Assembly: GCA_964462945.1 (NCBI GenBank)
Contig: CAYWZW010000002.1
Span: forward strand, 62,001-126,000
Direction of reading: 5' to 3'
Origin: GCA-020343675 sp964462945
GTDB lineage: Bacteria > Planctomycetota > Phycisphaerae > Sedimentisphaerales > Anaerobacaceae
DNA: 64,000 bases
Part shown: piece by piece, positions 8,581 through 17,419 of the stretch
How the letters are laid out: every line of letters starts with the position of its first letter
Numbering within the stretch: the stretch's first letter is position 1
Notes under the pieces: model-generated
What the model saw: the letters and a program-made list of their open reading frames with translations, nothing else
Told to the model about the DNA's origin: nothing
Database searches by the model: none
Position numbers and translations under genes: made by a program

Positions 8581-11082
8581 ATGTTTGAACGTTTTACAGA
8601 CCGTGCACGGAAAGTCATGGCGCTGGCCAATCAGGAGGCCCAGCGATTCAACCACGAATACATAGGAACCGAGCATATCCTTCTGGGGCTGGTCAAAGAA
8701 GGCAGCGGGGTAGGCGCCACGGTTCTGAAAAACCTGGAAGTGGATATAAAAAAACTGCGGCTTGAAGTTGAAAAGCTCGTCAAGAGCGGCCCGGACATGG
8801 TGACGATGGGAAAGCTGCCGCAGACCCCGCGAGCCAAGAAGGTGATTGAGTACGCCATAGAAGAGGCCCGGTCGCTCAATCATAACTATGTGGGGACTGA
8901 ACATATCCTCTTGGGTTTGCTGCGGGAGAGCGAGGGGATCGCGGCACAGGTGCTGATGAATCTGGGCTTGAAGCTCGAGGACGTGCGTCAGGAGGTCTTG
9001 AATCTGCTGGGCGCCGGAGTCGATGAAGGCTCTGCCGCCCTGGGGATGAAAATGACGCCGGCGGTGGGCCGAAAGGCCAAGAGCAAAACTCCGGCCCTGG
9101 ACAGCTTTGGCAGGGACCTCACGCAATTGGCCGAGAGCGGCGAGCTCGACCCCGTGATCGGCCGGAAGCGCGAAATCGAGCGGCTGGTCCAGATACTCTG
9201 TCGGCGCACGAAAAACAACCCGGTTCTTTTGGGCGAGGCAGGCGTAGGCAAGACAGCCATCGTCGAAGGTCTGAGCCAGCAGATCATCAACAAGCAAGTT
9301 CCGGAAATCCTCAAGGGCAAGCGCATTGTGGTGCTCGACCTGGCGATGATGGTCGCCGGGACGAAATATCGAGGGCAGTTTGAAGAGAGAATCAAGGCGG
9401 TCATCAACGAGGTCCGCAGGGCCAAGAACGTTGTCTTGTTCATTGACGAGCTTCACACGCTTGTGGGAGCCGGCGGAGCCGAGGGTGCCATAGATGCCTC
9501 AAACGTGCTCAAGCCGGCCCTTTCCAGAGGAGAAGTTCAGTGTATCGGCGCGACGACCTTGGATGAGTACAGAAAGCACATCGAAAAGGACGGAGCCCTC
9601 GAAAGACGCTTCCAGACAATTATTGTTGAGCCCCCGTCAAAAGACGAGACCCTGGAGATACTCAGAGGGCTGCAGGACCGCTACGAGGCGCACCACAGGG
9701 TCCGGTTTACCGACGAAGCTCTTTTCCATGCTGTGGAGCTTTCGACGCGATACATCACCGGCCGATGCCTGCCGGATAAGGCGATCGACGTGGTCGATGA
9801 GGCCGGCGCGAGAGTCCGGCTGAAGAATATGACTCCTCCGCCGGATCTGACGCAGATAGAAGAGAAAATAGAAAAACTCCAGCGGGAAAAAGACGAGGCG
9901 GTCCGAAACGCCGACTATGAGCGGGCGGCGGCCTTGAGAGATGAGGCCCAGCAGCTTCTGGATGAAAAGACGCAGATGCACCGCGAGTGGTACGAGGAAA
10001 ACAAAGAGTCCACCGGCGTGGTGGACAATGAAATCATTGCAGAGGTCGTCAGCAACATGACCGGCGTGCCGCTGACGAAACTGGAGAAGAAGGAAACCCA
10101 GAGACTTCTGGAGCTCGAAGCCGAGCTGCACAGAACGGTGGTCTCGCAGGATGAGGCCATCAATGCCGTGGCCAAGGCGGTCAGACGCAGCAGGAGCGGC
10201 CTGAAGGACCCCAATCGTCCGATGGGATGTTTCATATTCCTTGGACCCAGCGGCGTGGGAAAGACGCTGCTTGCACAGGCCCTGGCGGAGTTCCTGTTCA
10301 GCGACAAGAACGCCCTCATTCGGCTCGATATGAGCGAATTCATGGAGAAGCACAATGTGAGCCGGCTGGTCGGGGCCCCTCCCGGCTACGTGGGCTATGA
10401 AGAAGGCGGGCAATTGACTGAAAGGATTAGAAGGCGGCCGTACGCTGTGCTGCTCCTGGATGAAATAGAAAAGGCCCACCCGGACGTTTACAACATGCTG
10501 CTGCAGATTATGGATGAGGGCCGGCTGACGGACAGCTTCGGACGGGGCATCGATTTCAAAAACATCATCCTGATTATGACCAGCAACATCGGCGCTGACC
10601 TGATTAAGAACCAATCCGGCTTCGGGTTCGGCAAAAAGAGCCCCGAAGCAAACTACGAGAAGATGAAAGATATTCTCCAGAAAGAAGTGGAGCGTCAGTT
10701 CAGGCCCGAATTCCTGAACCGGATCGATGACACAATCGTCTTCCAGGCACTGACAAGAGAGAATTTGAAGACCATTGTTGACTACGAGCTTGCGAAAGTA
10801 TTCAAGCGCCTGACCGAACACGGCTTGAAGCTGGAGCTGAGTGAGGGGGCCAAGGAATTTCTCATCGATAAGGGCTTCAATCCGGAATTCGGGGCCAGGC
10901 CCCTGCGAAGAGCCATCGAGCACTATATAGAAGACCCGCTTTCGGAGGCGGTGCTCGGCGGCAAATTCGAAGGCAAGAAACTCGTCAAGATCGACGTGCA
11001 GGACGAGGAACATCTGAGGCTGGAGGGCGCTGAGACGCCTGAGCCGCAGGAGAGCCAACCCGCCGTCGCAAAATCACAGTAG
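8581..11082 (+). CDS. clpC: ATP-dependent Clp protease ATP-binding subunit ClpC
   Basis: An 833-residue Hsp100 unfoldase that feeds substrates to ClpP. Domains in order are a double Clp-N repeat (residues 1-145, with two YxGTEHILLGL motifs), the first AAA+ module with Walker A GEAGVGKT near residue 218 and Walker B FIDELH, a short middle domain with a UVR motif around 430-465, and the second AAA+ module with Walker A GPSGVGKT near residue 555 and LLDEIEKAHPD. The C-terminal D2-small domain ends in a charged Pro/Gln tail. The UVR motif and short middle domain separate it from ClpA and ClpB. No mcsA/mcsB/ctsR genes are adjacent, unlike the Firmicutes operon. Confidence 0.97.
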   Translation: MFERFTDRARKVMALANQEAQRFNHEYIGTEHILLGLVKEGSGVGATVLKNLEVDIKKLRLEVEKLVKSGPDMVTMGKLPQTPRAKKVIEYAIEEARSLNHNYVGTEHILLGLLRESEGIAAQVLMNLGLKLEDVRQEVLNLLGAGVDEGSAALGMKMTPAVGRKAKSKTPALDSFGRDLTQLAESGELDPVIGRKREIERLVQILCRRTKNNPVLLGEAGVGKTAIVEGLSQQIINKQVPEILKGKRIVVLDLAMMVAGTKYRGQFEERIKAVINEVRRAKNVVLFIDELHTLVGAGGAEGAIDASNVLKPALSRGEVQCIGATTLDEYRKHIEKDGALERRFQTIIVEPPSKDETLEILRGLQDRYEAHHRVRFTDEALFHAVELSTRYITGRCLPDKAIDVVDEAGARVRLKNMTPPPDLTQIEEKIEKLQREKDEAVRNADYERAAALRDEAQQLLDEKTQMHREWYEENKESTGVVDNEIIAEVVSNMTGVPLTKLEKKETQRLLELEAELHRTVVSQDEAINAVAKAVRRSRSGLKDPNRPMGCFIFLGPSGVGKTLLAQALAEFLFSDKNALIRLDMSEFMEKHNVSRLVGAPPGYVGYEEGGQLTERIRRRPYAVLLLDEIEKAHPDVYNMLLQIMDEGRLTDSFGRGIDFKNIILIMTSNIGADLIKNQSGFGFGKKSPEANYEKMKDILQKEVERQFRPEFLNRIDDTIVFQALTRENLKTIVDYELAKVFKRLTEHGLKLELSEGAKEFLIDKGFNPEFGARPLRRAIEHYIEDPLSEAVLGGKFEGKKLVKIDVQDEEHLRLEGAETPEPQESQPAVAKSQ

Positions 11083-11166
11083 CGGACCGTATCGCATGGT
11101 CGCTCCGGAGATGAACCGGGGATGAGGTCTGTCGGCTCCTGCTTCCTGCATCGCGTCGCCGGCGAT

Positions 11167-12228
11167 TCAGGATTCTATCCTTGTTATGCCGTTTTGGATG
11201 GTCAATCTGCCTTCGGCGAACAACTTTATCGCCTGAGGGTACGCGATACATTCCTGCTCGAACACCCTCGCCGCTAATGTTTCCGGCGTGTCGTCATTCC
11301 TGACCTCGCAGGCGCGCTGGACAATGATGGGCCCTTTGTCATAGTCGTTCGTGCAGAAGTGAACGGTGCAGCCGCTGATTTTGCAGCCGGCCTTCAGCAC
11401 CGCTTCGTGAACATGATGTCCCCACATACCCTGTCCACCGAAGCTCGGCAGCAAAGCGGGATGGATATTCATCACGCGATTCTCGTACCGCGCGGGTATC
11501 TTCCACAGGCAGAGCCAGCCGCCCTGAACGACGAGGTCAACTTTCGCGGCGACGAGCTCTTGCTCGATGCGTTTGCTGAATTCATCGATGTCGGGGTAGT
11601 CCTGCCTGCGGACGATTTTCACATCCAGCCCGGCGTTCCTGGCCCTCTCCACTCCCGCCACGGTTGAACGCGAGCTGATGACGGCTGCCACTTTCGCATT
11701 CAACTGACCCTGCTCAGTGTATTCGAGAATATTCATCAGCGTAGTGCCGCTGCCGCTGATGAGCACGCCGAGCCGAATCGGCTTGCCCTTGTGCGCAGCG
11801 AGATCCGGCTTGCCTTCCACATCGCGGCCAAGATCGAGGGCCTGGTTTACGAGTTTGTCAGCTTCCTTGTTTTTCTCGCGGGCAACATGCCGGACCTTCC
11901 AGTTTCTGAACCGGCCGAGCAGGTCAATCGCTTGCTGAAAAAGAGGTGCAATTTGCTCACTTTTCACCTTGTACTGGCCGTTGATCTGTTTGACGAGCAG
12001 CTCGCTATCGCTGAAAACGTCGATCTCTTCGGCGCCCGTTTGTTTTGCCGCTTCGAGCGCTTTCACCAGGGCGGTATATTCGGCCACGTTGTTTGTCGCC
12101 TCGCCCAACACGACGGCTTTTGCCTGTAACCGGGTCCCGTTCGAATCGTTCAGGACAAAACCCGCTGCCGCAGGGCCCGGATTGCCCCGGCTGGCACCGT
12201 CTATGTGAACAACTAATTTATCAGACAC
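11167..12228 (-). CDS. purN: Fusion of RNase HI domain and phosphoribosylglycinamide formyltransferase
   Basis: A 353-residue two-domain protein. Residues 1-135 form an RNase HI fold with the four acidic catalytic positions visible as Asp10 (HIDGASRGNPG), Glu50 (NNVAEYTAL), Asp74 (FSDSELL) and Asp124 (KEADKLVN). Residues 150-345 form a PurN-type GAR transformylase with GVLISGSGTTL, the catalytic Asn254 and His256 in NIHPALLP, and Asp297 in DYDKGP. PurN transfers formyl from 10-formyl-THF in purine synthesis. A linker of ~15 residues joins the two. Both active sites look intact. The usual PurN lid after NIHP is replaced by a Gly/His-rich stretch (GGQGMWGHHVHEAV), so substrate could differ. It converges on clpC. 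Confidence 0.9.
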   Translation of the reverse strand: MSDKLVVHIDGASRGNPGPAAAGFVLNDSNGTRLQAKAVVLGEATNNVAEYTALVKALEAAKQTGAEEIDVFSDSELLVKQINGQYKVKSEQIAPLFQQAIDLLGRFRNWKVRHVAREKNKEADKLVNQALDLGRDVEGKPDLAAHKGKPIRLGVLISGSGTTLMNILEYTEQGQLNAKVAAVISSRSTVAGVERARNAGLDVKIVRRQDYPDIDEFSKRIEQELVAAKVDLVVQGGWLCLWKIPARYENRVMNIHPALLPSFGGQGMWGHHVHEAVLKAGCKISGCTVHFCTNDYDKGPIIVQRACEVRNDDTPETLAARVFEQECIAYPQAIKLFAEGRLTIQNGITRIES

Positions 12229-12322
12229 GGCGATGGTTCCTCAAAACGAAGCTGACGTGAGTCCTGGATCACGCCTCATGGGTGTGGGATGAATCGTGGT
12301 CTTGTGCTCTTGTTCCTGCCTT

Positions 12323-13060
12323 TTAACTCTCATGTGAAGTGCCAAGCACAAGGATTCGTGTGCAGTTGGGGCAGCGAATGATGTCATCCCTGGTCATAAG
12401 CAAATTAACACACTCCGCGGTGATGCCCATGAAGCAGCCGCCGCAGCTATACGCCCCATTCTTGCCCTCCTGCTGTTCAATGACCGCGACAGCCTGGCCG
12501 TCGTACGTTTCGGCCACGCGCTTGAATTTCTCCAGCGCGTCACGGGGGATAATCCGTGCAGCCTCGTCCCACTCGGTCTGGATCTTCTCGATTTCAGTCT
12601 CGTACTTGCCTGAGAGGGTTTCGCTCCCTTTTCGAGTTTGCTCCAGCGTCCCTTTCTGCTCCTCGATCTGCTTTTGGATATCTTTACGATCCGCTTCATC
12701 CACCTCAATATCTTTCATCAGCTCCAGCGTTTGTGTTTCGATTTTGGAGCTGTCGGCTTTCATGGTATTGAGCTGGGTCAGGACCGCAGCGTACTCTTTA
12801 TTTGTTCTGGCGCTGTTGAGCGAGGCCCTCAACCGGGTTATGGTCTCGTCTCTGCTCTTGAGCTCCAACTCCAGGCGGTCGAACTGGACCCTCGTCAGCT
12901 GCGTCTCTTCTTTCTTGGCTTCGAGGGCATTTTGAAGGCTTCTGATCAGATTCTCCTGGATAATGACGTTTCTTCTGCACCTTGTAAGTTTTGCCTTTTC
13001 GGCCCGCAGGCGATTTTCAACACTTTGAAGTTTCAGCAGCCCATCCAATACAGGTCCCAT
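12323..13060 (-). CDS. C4-type zinc ribbon / coiled-coil protein
   Basis: A 245-residue protein. Residues 1-170 are a long antiparallel coiled coil (heptads such as LELMKDIEVDEADRKDIQKQ). The C-terminus has a zinc ribbon with four cysteines in two pairs, SCGGC and RCPNC, separated by ~25 residues. This matches the widespread family of coiled-coil C4 zinc-ribbon proteins, which are often encoded next to an RNase HI gene, as here. The molecular role is not firmly established; a nucleic-acid-associated function is commonly assumed. It is divergent from the M20 deacylase. Confidence 0.88.
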   Translation of the reverse strand: MGPVLDGLLKLQSVENRLRAEKAKLTRCRRNVIIQENLIRSLQNALEAKKEETQLTRVQFDRLELELKSRDETITRLRASLNSARTNKEYAAVLTQLNTMKADSSKIETQTLELMKDIEVDEADRKDIQKQIEEQKGTLEQTRKGSETLSGKYETEIEKIQTEWDEAARIIPRDALEKFKRVAETYDGQAVAVIEQQEGKNGAYSCGGCFMGITAECVNLLMTRDDIIRCPNCTRILVLGTSHES

Positions 13061-13168
13061 GTATGCTCCTTTGCGCCGGCTTTGCGAATCTCAAATCCAG
13101 TATTATCTGCGTTTATATTTCGATCTGCAACAGAAATTTTTCTGTTTTTTCTTTTGGGTCATCTGCCT

Positions 13169-13174
13169 TATAAT
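13169..13174 (+). promoter_or_regulatory. -10 element implying a near-leaderless M20 deacylase transcript
   Basis: A perfect TATAAT ends only nine bases before the ATG at 13184, and there is no Shine-Dalgarno sequence between them. Its -35 region is a T-rich tract (around 13145-13151), not a consensus hexamer. Confidence 0.5.
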
Positions 13175-13183
13175 CGCCACATT

Positions 13184-14296
13184 ATGGAGACGCTCTTGAA
13201 AGAACTGATTCAAGCGGAAAGCACCGCCGAGAAGGGTGAATTAGCCGCCGCAGAAGTGATTCGGAGCCGGTTTCGCCGATCCGGCATAGACTCCAGGATA
13301 GATAGCTGGGATCTGAGGCGGGCCAACGTCATCGCACAGGTCGAGTCCGCCGGACGCAGGGCCGGGCTATTGTTTGCCTGTCATCTGGACGTCGTCGGCC
13401 CCGGCGAAGCAGCCTGGAAGCATCCGGCCTTCAGGGCGGTGGAAGCCGGCGGCAAGATCTACGGCCGAGGCGCCGTGGACATGAAGGGAGGGATCGCCGC
13501 CGTCGTCACCGCGATTAGCCGCATTGTGGATTCCGGCACGAAGCTGCAGGGCGACATCATCTTCACAGCCGTTGCCGGGGAGGAGACAGATAGTCACGGC
13601 GCGGAAAGATTTGTCGCCGATCGGGGCTGGCTGCCGGAGCTTGCCGGCGCCATTATCCCGGAGCCGACGGATTTTGCCGTGGTCACCGCCCATCGCGGGA
13701 TGCTCTGGCTGGAAGTGACCACCACGGGCAAGGCCGCCCACAGCTCGACGCCGCACTTGGGCGTCAATGCGATCTCCTCAATGCGCTTGATTTTGAATGA
13801 GCTTGAAAACTACGAAGTCTGGCGCCAGACCCATGAGTTGCTGGGCAAGTGCACCATGAGTATCAATACAATTGCGGGCGGCAAAGCACTCAACGTCGTG
13901 CCGGACAAATGCACCCTCGGGATCGACATCCGCACTCTTCCCGGCCAGGACCTTCGGCGCATTCTTGCCGACTTGGAAGCAATCTTTGCAAGACTGAAAT
14001 CGAAGAACAATGAGTTTGACGCCGCGGTGTCCGTGCTGCGCCGGCTCGAGCCATTGGAGACGGACGGCCGGTGTGATTTCGTCAGAAGCTTCTGCGCGGC
14101 CGTCGGGGCCAGCCAAACCAAAGCGGTGGGTTTTACCACCGACGGTCCCTATTTTGCTTCGTTTGGTGCGCCGGTGGTCATCTTCGGGCCGGGCAAGCCC
14201 GAAATGTGTCACAAGCCGGACGAGCATATTGAAGTCGGCGACCTGCAAAAAGCGGTTGAACATTACAGGAACATCATTTTGAAATTCCTGACCTGA
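13184..14296 (+). CDS. M20 family metallo-deacylase (ArgE/DapE type)
   Basis: A 370-residue zinc peptidase/deacylase. Metal-binding and catalytic residues are in place: His67 and Asp69 (ACHLDVVGPG), Asp99 (GRGAVDMKGG), Glu133-Glu134 (AGEETDSHG), and a C-terminal His in EMCHKPDEH. The dimerisation domain includes AHSSTPHLGVNA. M20 enzymes remove acyl groups from acyl amino acids: ArgE acts on acetyl-ornithine, DapE on succinyl-DAP. Sequence alone does not choose, but a DapF-like gene in the same run favours a DAP-like or related substrate. It is followed at short spacing by GNAT, cupin, QueG-like and DapF-like genes, which together look like one transcription unit. The frame is open far upstream through the divergent gene, which is not coding. 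Confidence 0.9.
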   Translation: METLLKELIQAESTAEKGELAAAEVIRSRFRRSGIDSRIDSWDLRRANVIAQVESAGRRAGLLFACHLDVVGPGEAAWKHPAFRAVEAGGKIYGRGAVDMKGGIAAVVTAISRIVDSGTKLQGDIIFTAVAGEETDSHGAERFVADRGWLPELAGAIIPEPTDFAVVTAHRGMLWLEVTTTGKAAHSSTPHLGVNAISSMRLILNELENYEVWRQTHELLGKCTMSINTIAGGKALNVVPDKCTLGIDIRTLPGQDLRRILADLEAIFARLKSKNNEFDAAVSVLRRLEPLETDGRCDFVRSFCAAVGASQTKAVGFTTDGPYFASFGAPVVIFGPGKPEMCHKPDEHIEVGDLQKAVEHYRNIILKFLT

Positions 14297-14327
14297 TTCC
14301 GATTAGGTCAATGCGTTAAGCTGTTGG

Positions 14328-14822
14328 ATGAAAATGTTTGAGCAAAACCATATCTCTACGAGAGCGTTCCAATCGTCTGATTTGATCGCCGTCAAGAGCC
14401 TCGTACAGATTACAATTGATGCTTGTTACTCGAAAGTCTATCCAAAAGAAGCGGTGCAGTTTTTCAAGGATTGGCATTGCGATGAAAGGATATTAAAGGA
14501 TGCGAAGGAAGGATACACAATCCTCCTGTATGAAGATACCCGGATTGTTGGAACGGGCACGATAGTTGACAATCACGTTATGAGAGTTTTCGTTGACCCG
14601 GCATTTCAAAGGCGCGGCTTTGGCAAACTCATTATGCGTAAGCTTGAAGAAAGGGCCGTTTCAACCGGCATCGATGTTGTCAAATTAGATGCCTCGCTCC
14701 CATCCAAGACGTTCTACGATTCCTTGGGCTACATCACCTTAGAGAGAGCTTTCTTGGAGGTGGAGAATAATAGGAGGCTGGATTTTTACAAAATGGAAAA
14801 AGCATTAGTGGGAAGAGTTTGA
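14328..14822 (+). CDS. GNAT family N-acetyltransferase
   Basis: A 164-residue GNAT fold. The acetyl-CoA pyrophosphate-binding motif A reads VFVDPAFQRRGFGKLIM (residues ~86-102) and motif B ends with FYDSLGYIT. The substrate is unknown. It follows the M20 gene by 31 bases, and the next cupin gene starts one base after its stop, so it belongs to the 13.2-17.2 kb run. It is the first of three GNAT domains within 3.6 kb. Confidence 0.9.
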   Translation: MKMFEQNHISTRAFQSSDLIAVKSLVQITIDACYSKVYPKEAVQFFKDWHCDERILKDAKEGYTILLYEDTRIVGTGTIVDNHVMRVFVDPAFQRRGFGKLIMRKLEERAVSTGIDVVKLDASLPSKTFYDSLGYITLERAFLEVENNRRLDFYKMEKALVGRV

Positions 14823-14823
14823 A

Positions 14824-15132
14824 ATGGGGCCCTGTAGAATAGACTTCAAGACGATGCCGTGGGATGCGCCGGCGGTCGGCATCAGATTCAAAGCCTACGA
14901 GCACTGCGGCAGAAGGCTGCGTTTAGCGGAGTTTACGAGAGAATTTGTTGAGCCCGATTGGTGCACCAAAGGGCATATCGGATATGTCCTGGAGGGCCAA
15001 ATGGAAATAGACTTCGATGGAAGAGTGATTACGTTCGGCCCGGGTGACGGACTATTCATCCAGCCGGGTGACAAACATACGGCTAAGGTTATTACAGATA
15101 CAGCGAAACTGATTTTGGTGGAAGATGCATAG
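14824..15132 (+). CDS. Cupin domain protein
   Basis: A 102-residue single cupin domain. Motif 1 is GHIGYVLEGQMEIDF and motif 2 is GPGDGLFIQPGDKHTAKV, with His in both. Its start is one base after the GNAT stop and its own stop is two bases before the TTG of the QueG-like gene, so translation is probably coupled. Ligand or reaction is unknown. It is distinct from the cupin at 6479; they share only the general fold. Confidence 0.85.
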   Translation: MGPCRIDFKTMPWDAPAVGIRFKAYEHCGRRLRLAEFTREFVEPDWCTKGHIGYVLEGQMEIDFDGRVITFGPGDGLFIQPGDKHTAKVITDTAKLILVEDA

Positions 15133-15134
15133 AC

Positions 15135-16349
15135 TTGCCTCACAAGTGGGCTTTTGGAGACTGTCAAATAAGAACGCTCAATGCAGCAATAGAACATGAG
15201 CTTCTCACGCAGGGCGCGTGCCTGGTAGGTTTTGCGGATGTGAGGAATTTGTCGGCCATGGCCGGCGGTTTACCGCGGGCGGTGTCCATCGCGGTGGCCC
15301 TGGACCCGGCCATCATCCGGGAAATATCAGAGGGGCCGACGCCCAAGTACTTCGCGGAGTACAAAAGGGTCAATGACCTTTTGGCGGGCCTTTGCGAACG
15401 CGTGGCTGGGATTCTCGCAAAGCTCGGCAAAGAGGCCCGGGCTGTCGAACCGACGACAGCACATTTCGATGAGCGTACTTTGAGTATGCCCGTACAGCAT
15501 AAGACCATAGCGACGCGAGCGGGGCTCGGATGGATCGGCAAATGCGCGCTGCTTATAACAAAACGGTACGGGCCTGCGGTAAGACTTTCTTCTGTCCTGA
15601 CGGACGCGGAGTTCAGGACGGGCGACCCTGTGGACGCATCAGGTTGCGGCGACTGCCATTGCTGCGTGGACCACTGTCCCGCCGGGGCGATTGTCGGCCG
15701 CCATTGGAGCGTTGATGCGGCGCGAGAGTCAATATATAATGCCTTCGCGTGCCGTGACGCCGCCAGGAGCTTGGCAGGGCGGCAGGGAATCGACGCAACC
15801 ATTTGTGGGATTTGCATCAATGCCTGTCCCTGGACGCAGAGATACATTTCGCGCGAGTTCAGTGGCACGAAGGTCCGGCAAACGCTGGAGATCGCTGAGG
15901 CCGTGACAGACGCGGACATAGAGCAGGCCAAAACGCTGTTTGTTGAATACGCGGACTCTCTGGGCTTCGATCTGTCCTTCCAGGACTTTGATGAGGAACT
16001 GAGGAGTCTTCCCGGCGACTATGCCCGCCCCAAGGGATGCCTGCTGCTCGCTACGTACGAGGGCCAAGCCGCCGGATGTGTGGCACTGAGGCCGCTCGAA
16101 GAAAAAATATGCGAGATGAAAAGATTGTACGTCAGGCCGGAGTTTCGTGGTCTGGGGATTGGCAGGGCCTTGGCTGAAGCAGTCATTGGGCGCGCTCAAA
16201 AGATCGGCTACAATTATATGCGATTAGACACGGTGCCCGTGATGGAAACGGCCAGGGCATTGTATGCTTCTTTGGGTTTTGAGCCGACGGGCTCCTACAG
16301 GTACAATCCGATTGAGGGGGCCGTGTTTATGGAGTTGAAACTTGCGTGA
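15135..16349 (+). CDS. QueG-like 4Fe-4S protein fused to a GNAT domain
   Basis: A 404-residue fusion. Residues ~1-245 resemble the iron-sulfur part of epoxyqueuosine reductase relatives: RAGLGWIGKCALLIT, a first cluster set Cys171-x2-Cys174-x2-Cys177-x3-Cys181-Pro, and a second Cys224-x2-Cys227-x3-Cys231-Pro, enough for two 4Fe-4S clusters. Residues ~253-404 are a complete GNAT acetyltransferase with motif A RPEFRGLGIGRALAEAVI and ALYASLGFEP. The QueG-like half is shorter than true QueG (about 350 residues or more), so a queuosine role is uncertain. The start is a TTG just after the cupin stop with GGTGGA upstream. The two halves are in one uninterrupted frame. Confidence 0.85.
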   Translation: MPHKWAFGDCQIRTLNAAIEHELLTQGACLVGFADVRNLSAMAGGLPRAVSIAVALDPAIIREISEGPTPKYFAEYKRVNDLLAGLCERVAGILAKLGKEARAVEPTTAHFDERTLSMPVQHKTIATRAGLGWIGKCALLITKRYGPAVRLSSVLTDAEFRTGDPVDASGCGDCHCCVDHCPAGAIVGRHWSVDAARESIYNAFACRDAARSLAGRQGIDATICGICINACPWTQRYISREFSGTKVRQTLEIAEAVTDADIEQAKTLFVEYADSLGFDLSFQDFDEELRSLPGDYARPKGCLLLATYEGQAAGCVALRPLEEKICEMKRLYVRPEFRGLGIGRALAEAVIGRAQKIGYNYMRLDTVPVMETARALYASLGFEPTGSYRYNPIEGAVFMELKLA

Positions 16350-16368
16350 ATACGCGGAGGCCAGAATA

Positions 16369-17229
16369 GTGAAAGTGCATTTCAGGAAATACCACGGCTT
16401 AGGAAATGATTATCTCATAATCGACCCGAGGATTCACGATGTGGATTTGACGCCGGATGCAATCCGTCTGATTTGCGATAGACACTTCGGAATTGGAGCA
16501 GACGGGATTCTGTACGGCCCGGCCAAGGGCAGGGGCGGCTGGAGAGTGAGGATTTTCAATCCGGACGGCAGCGAGGCCGAGAAGAGCGGCAACGGGTTAA
16601 GGATATTCGCCAAATACTTGTACGAAAAAAAATACGTGCATAAAAAGCATTTCAGCATCAAAACATTGGGCGGGACCGTCGAGGTTCAGATCGAGGATGA
16701 CTCAGCGAATCTGATAAGAATCAAGATGGGCAAAATTACCTTCCGCAGCACTGAGATTCCAGTCAAAGGCAGGCAGCGGGAAGTAGTAGATGAAGAGCTG
16801 GAGATAAACGGAGCAAAATACAGAGTGACATGTTTGTCTATTGGCAATCCTCATTGCGTCATTCCGATGGAAGATATAAGTGAGGAAAAGGCAAGAGAAT
16901 TAGGGCCGCTTGTCGAGAATCACGATTCGTTTCCGAATCGAATCAACGTGCAGCTCTTAAGAGTGATAGACAGGGCGACTATCGAGATCAGGATTTGGGA
17001 AAGGGGCGCTGGATACACGTTGGCTTCCGGCAGCAGCTCCTGCGCGGCGGCGGCAGCGGCTCACAGGTTAGGTCTTGTGGACGACCGGATAACCGTGAGA
17101 ATGCCCGGCGGAAAGTTGTTCGTAGAGATCGGCAAAGACTACCAGGTGCATTTGACGGGTGCCGTGGAAGGAGTCTTCGAGGGGCATTTTCACCCTGACC
17201 TGGAACGAACGATTCTGCGAATGGGGTGA
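16369..17229 (+). CDS. dapF: Diaminopimelate epimerase family protein lacking both catalytic cysteines
   Basis: A 286-residue protein from the GTG at 16369, chosen because GGAGG sits eight bases upstream; a TTG at 16342 overlaps the preceding gene and has no such site. The fold signatures of DapF are clear: KYHGLGNDYL, FGIGADGILYG, FNPDGSEAEKSGNGLR, IGNPHCV, WERGAGYTLASGSSS. In canonical DapF the two acid/base residues are cysteines in CGNG and ACGTG; here they are Ser73 (KSGNG) and Ser220 (ASGSS). That pattern recalls a known DapF-like subgroup also annotated dapF, but racemisation by the two-cysteine mechanism seems unlikely. It may act on another substrate. It is the last gene of the M20-GNAT-cupin-QueG-like run. 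Confidence 0.88.
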   Translation: MKVHFRKYHGLGNDYLIIDPRIHDVDLTPDAIRLICDRHFGIGADGILYGPAKGRGGWRVRIFNPDGSEAEKSGNGLRIFAKYLYEKKYVHKKHFSIKTLGGTVEVQIEDDSANLIRIKMGKITFRSTEIPVKGRQREVVDEELEINGAKYRVTCLSIGNPHCVIPMEDISEEKARELGPLVENHDSFPNRINVQLLRVIDRATIEIRIWERGAGYTLASGSSSCAAAAAAHRLGLVDDRITVRMPGGKLFVEIGKDYQVHLTGAVEGVFEGHFHPDLERTILRMG

Positions 17230-17419
17230 GAGTATGCTCTCGCCGTTGGAATGCACAAGACTGTTTGGTCTATCAGAATGGTCGCAACTTAATTTTGAAG
17301 ATCAACGCGAAAAGAGTTCGTTAGTGTGAGATTGGTCTCCTGGAGATTGGTTTCCTGGCTAAAACCCTGAACAAAACGGATTTATCGCATTGTGGGCAAC
17401 AACACATGAGGGAGTCATA

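Noticed and set aside
9637..11058. A 473-codon open frame on the minus strand
   Set aside because: Antisense to clpC, which is unmistakable.
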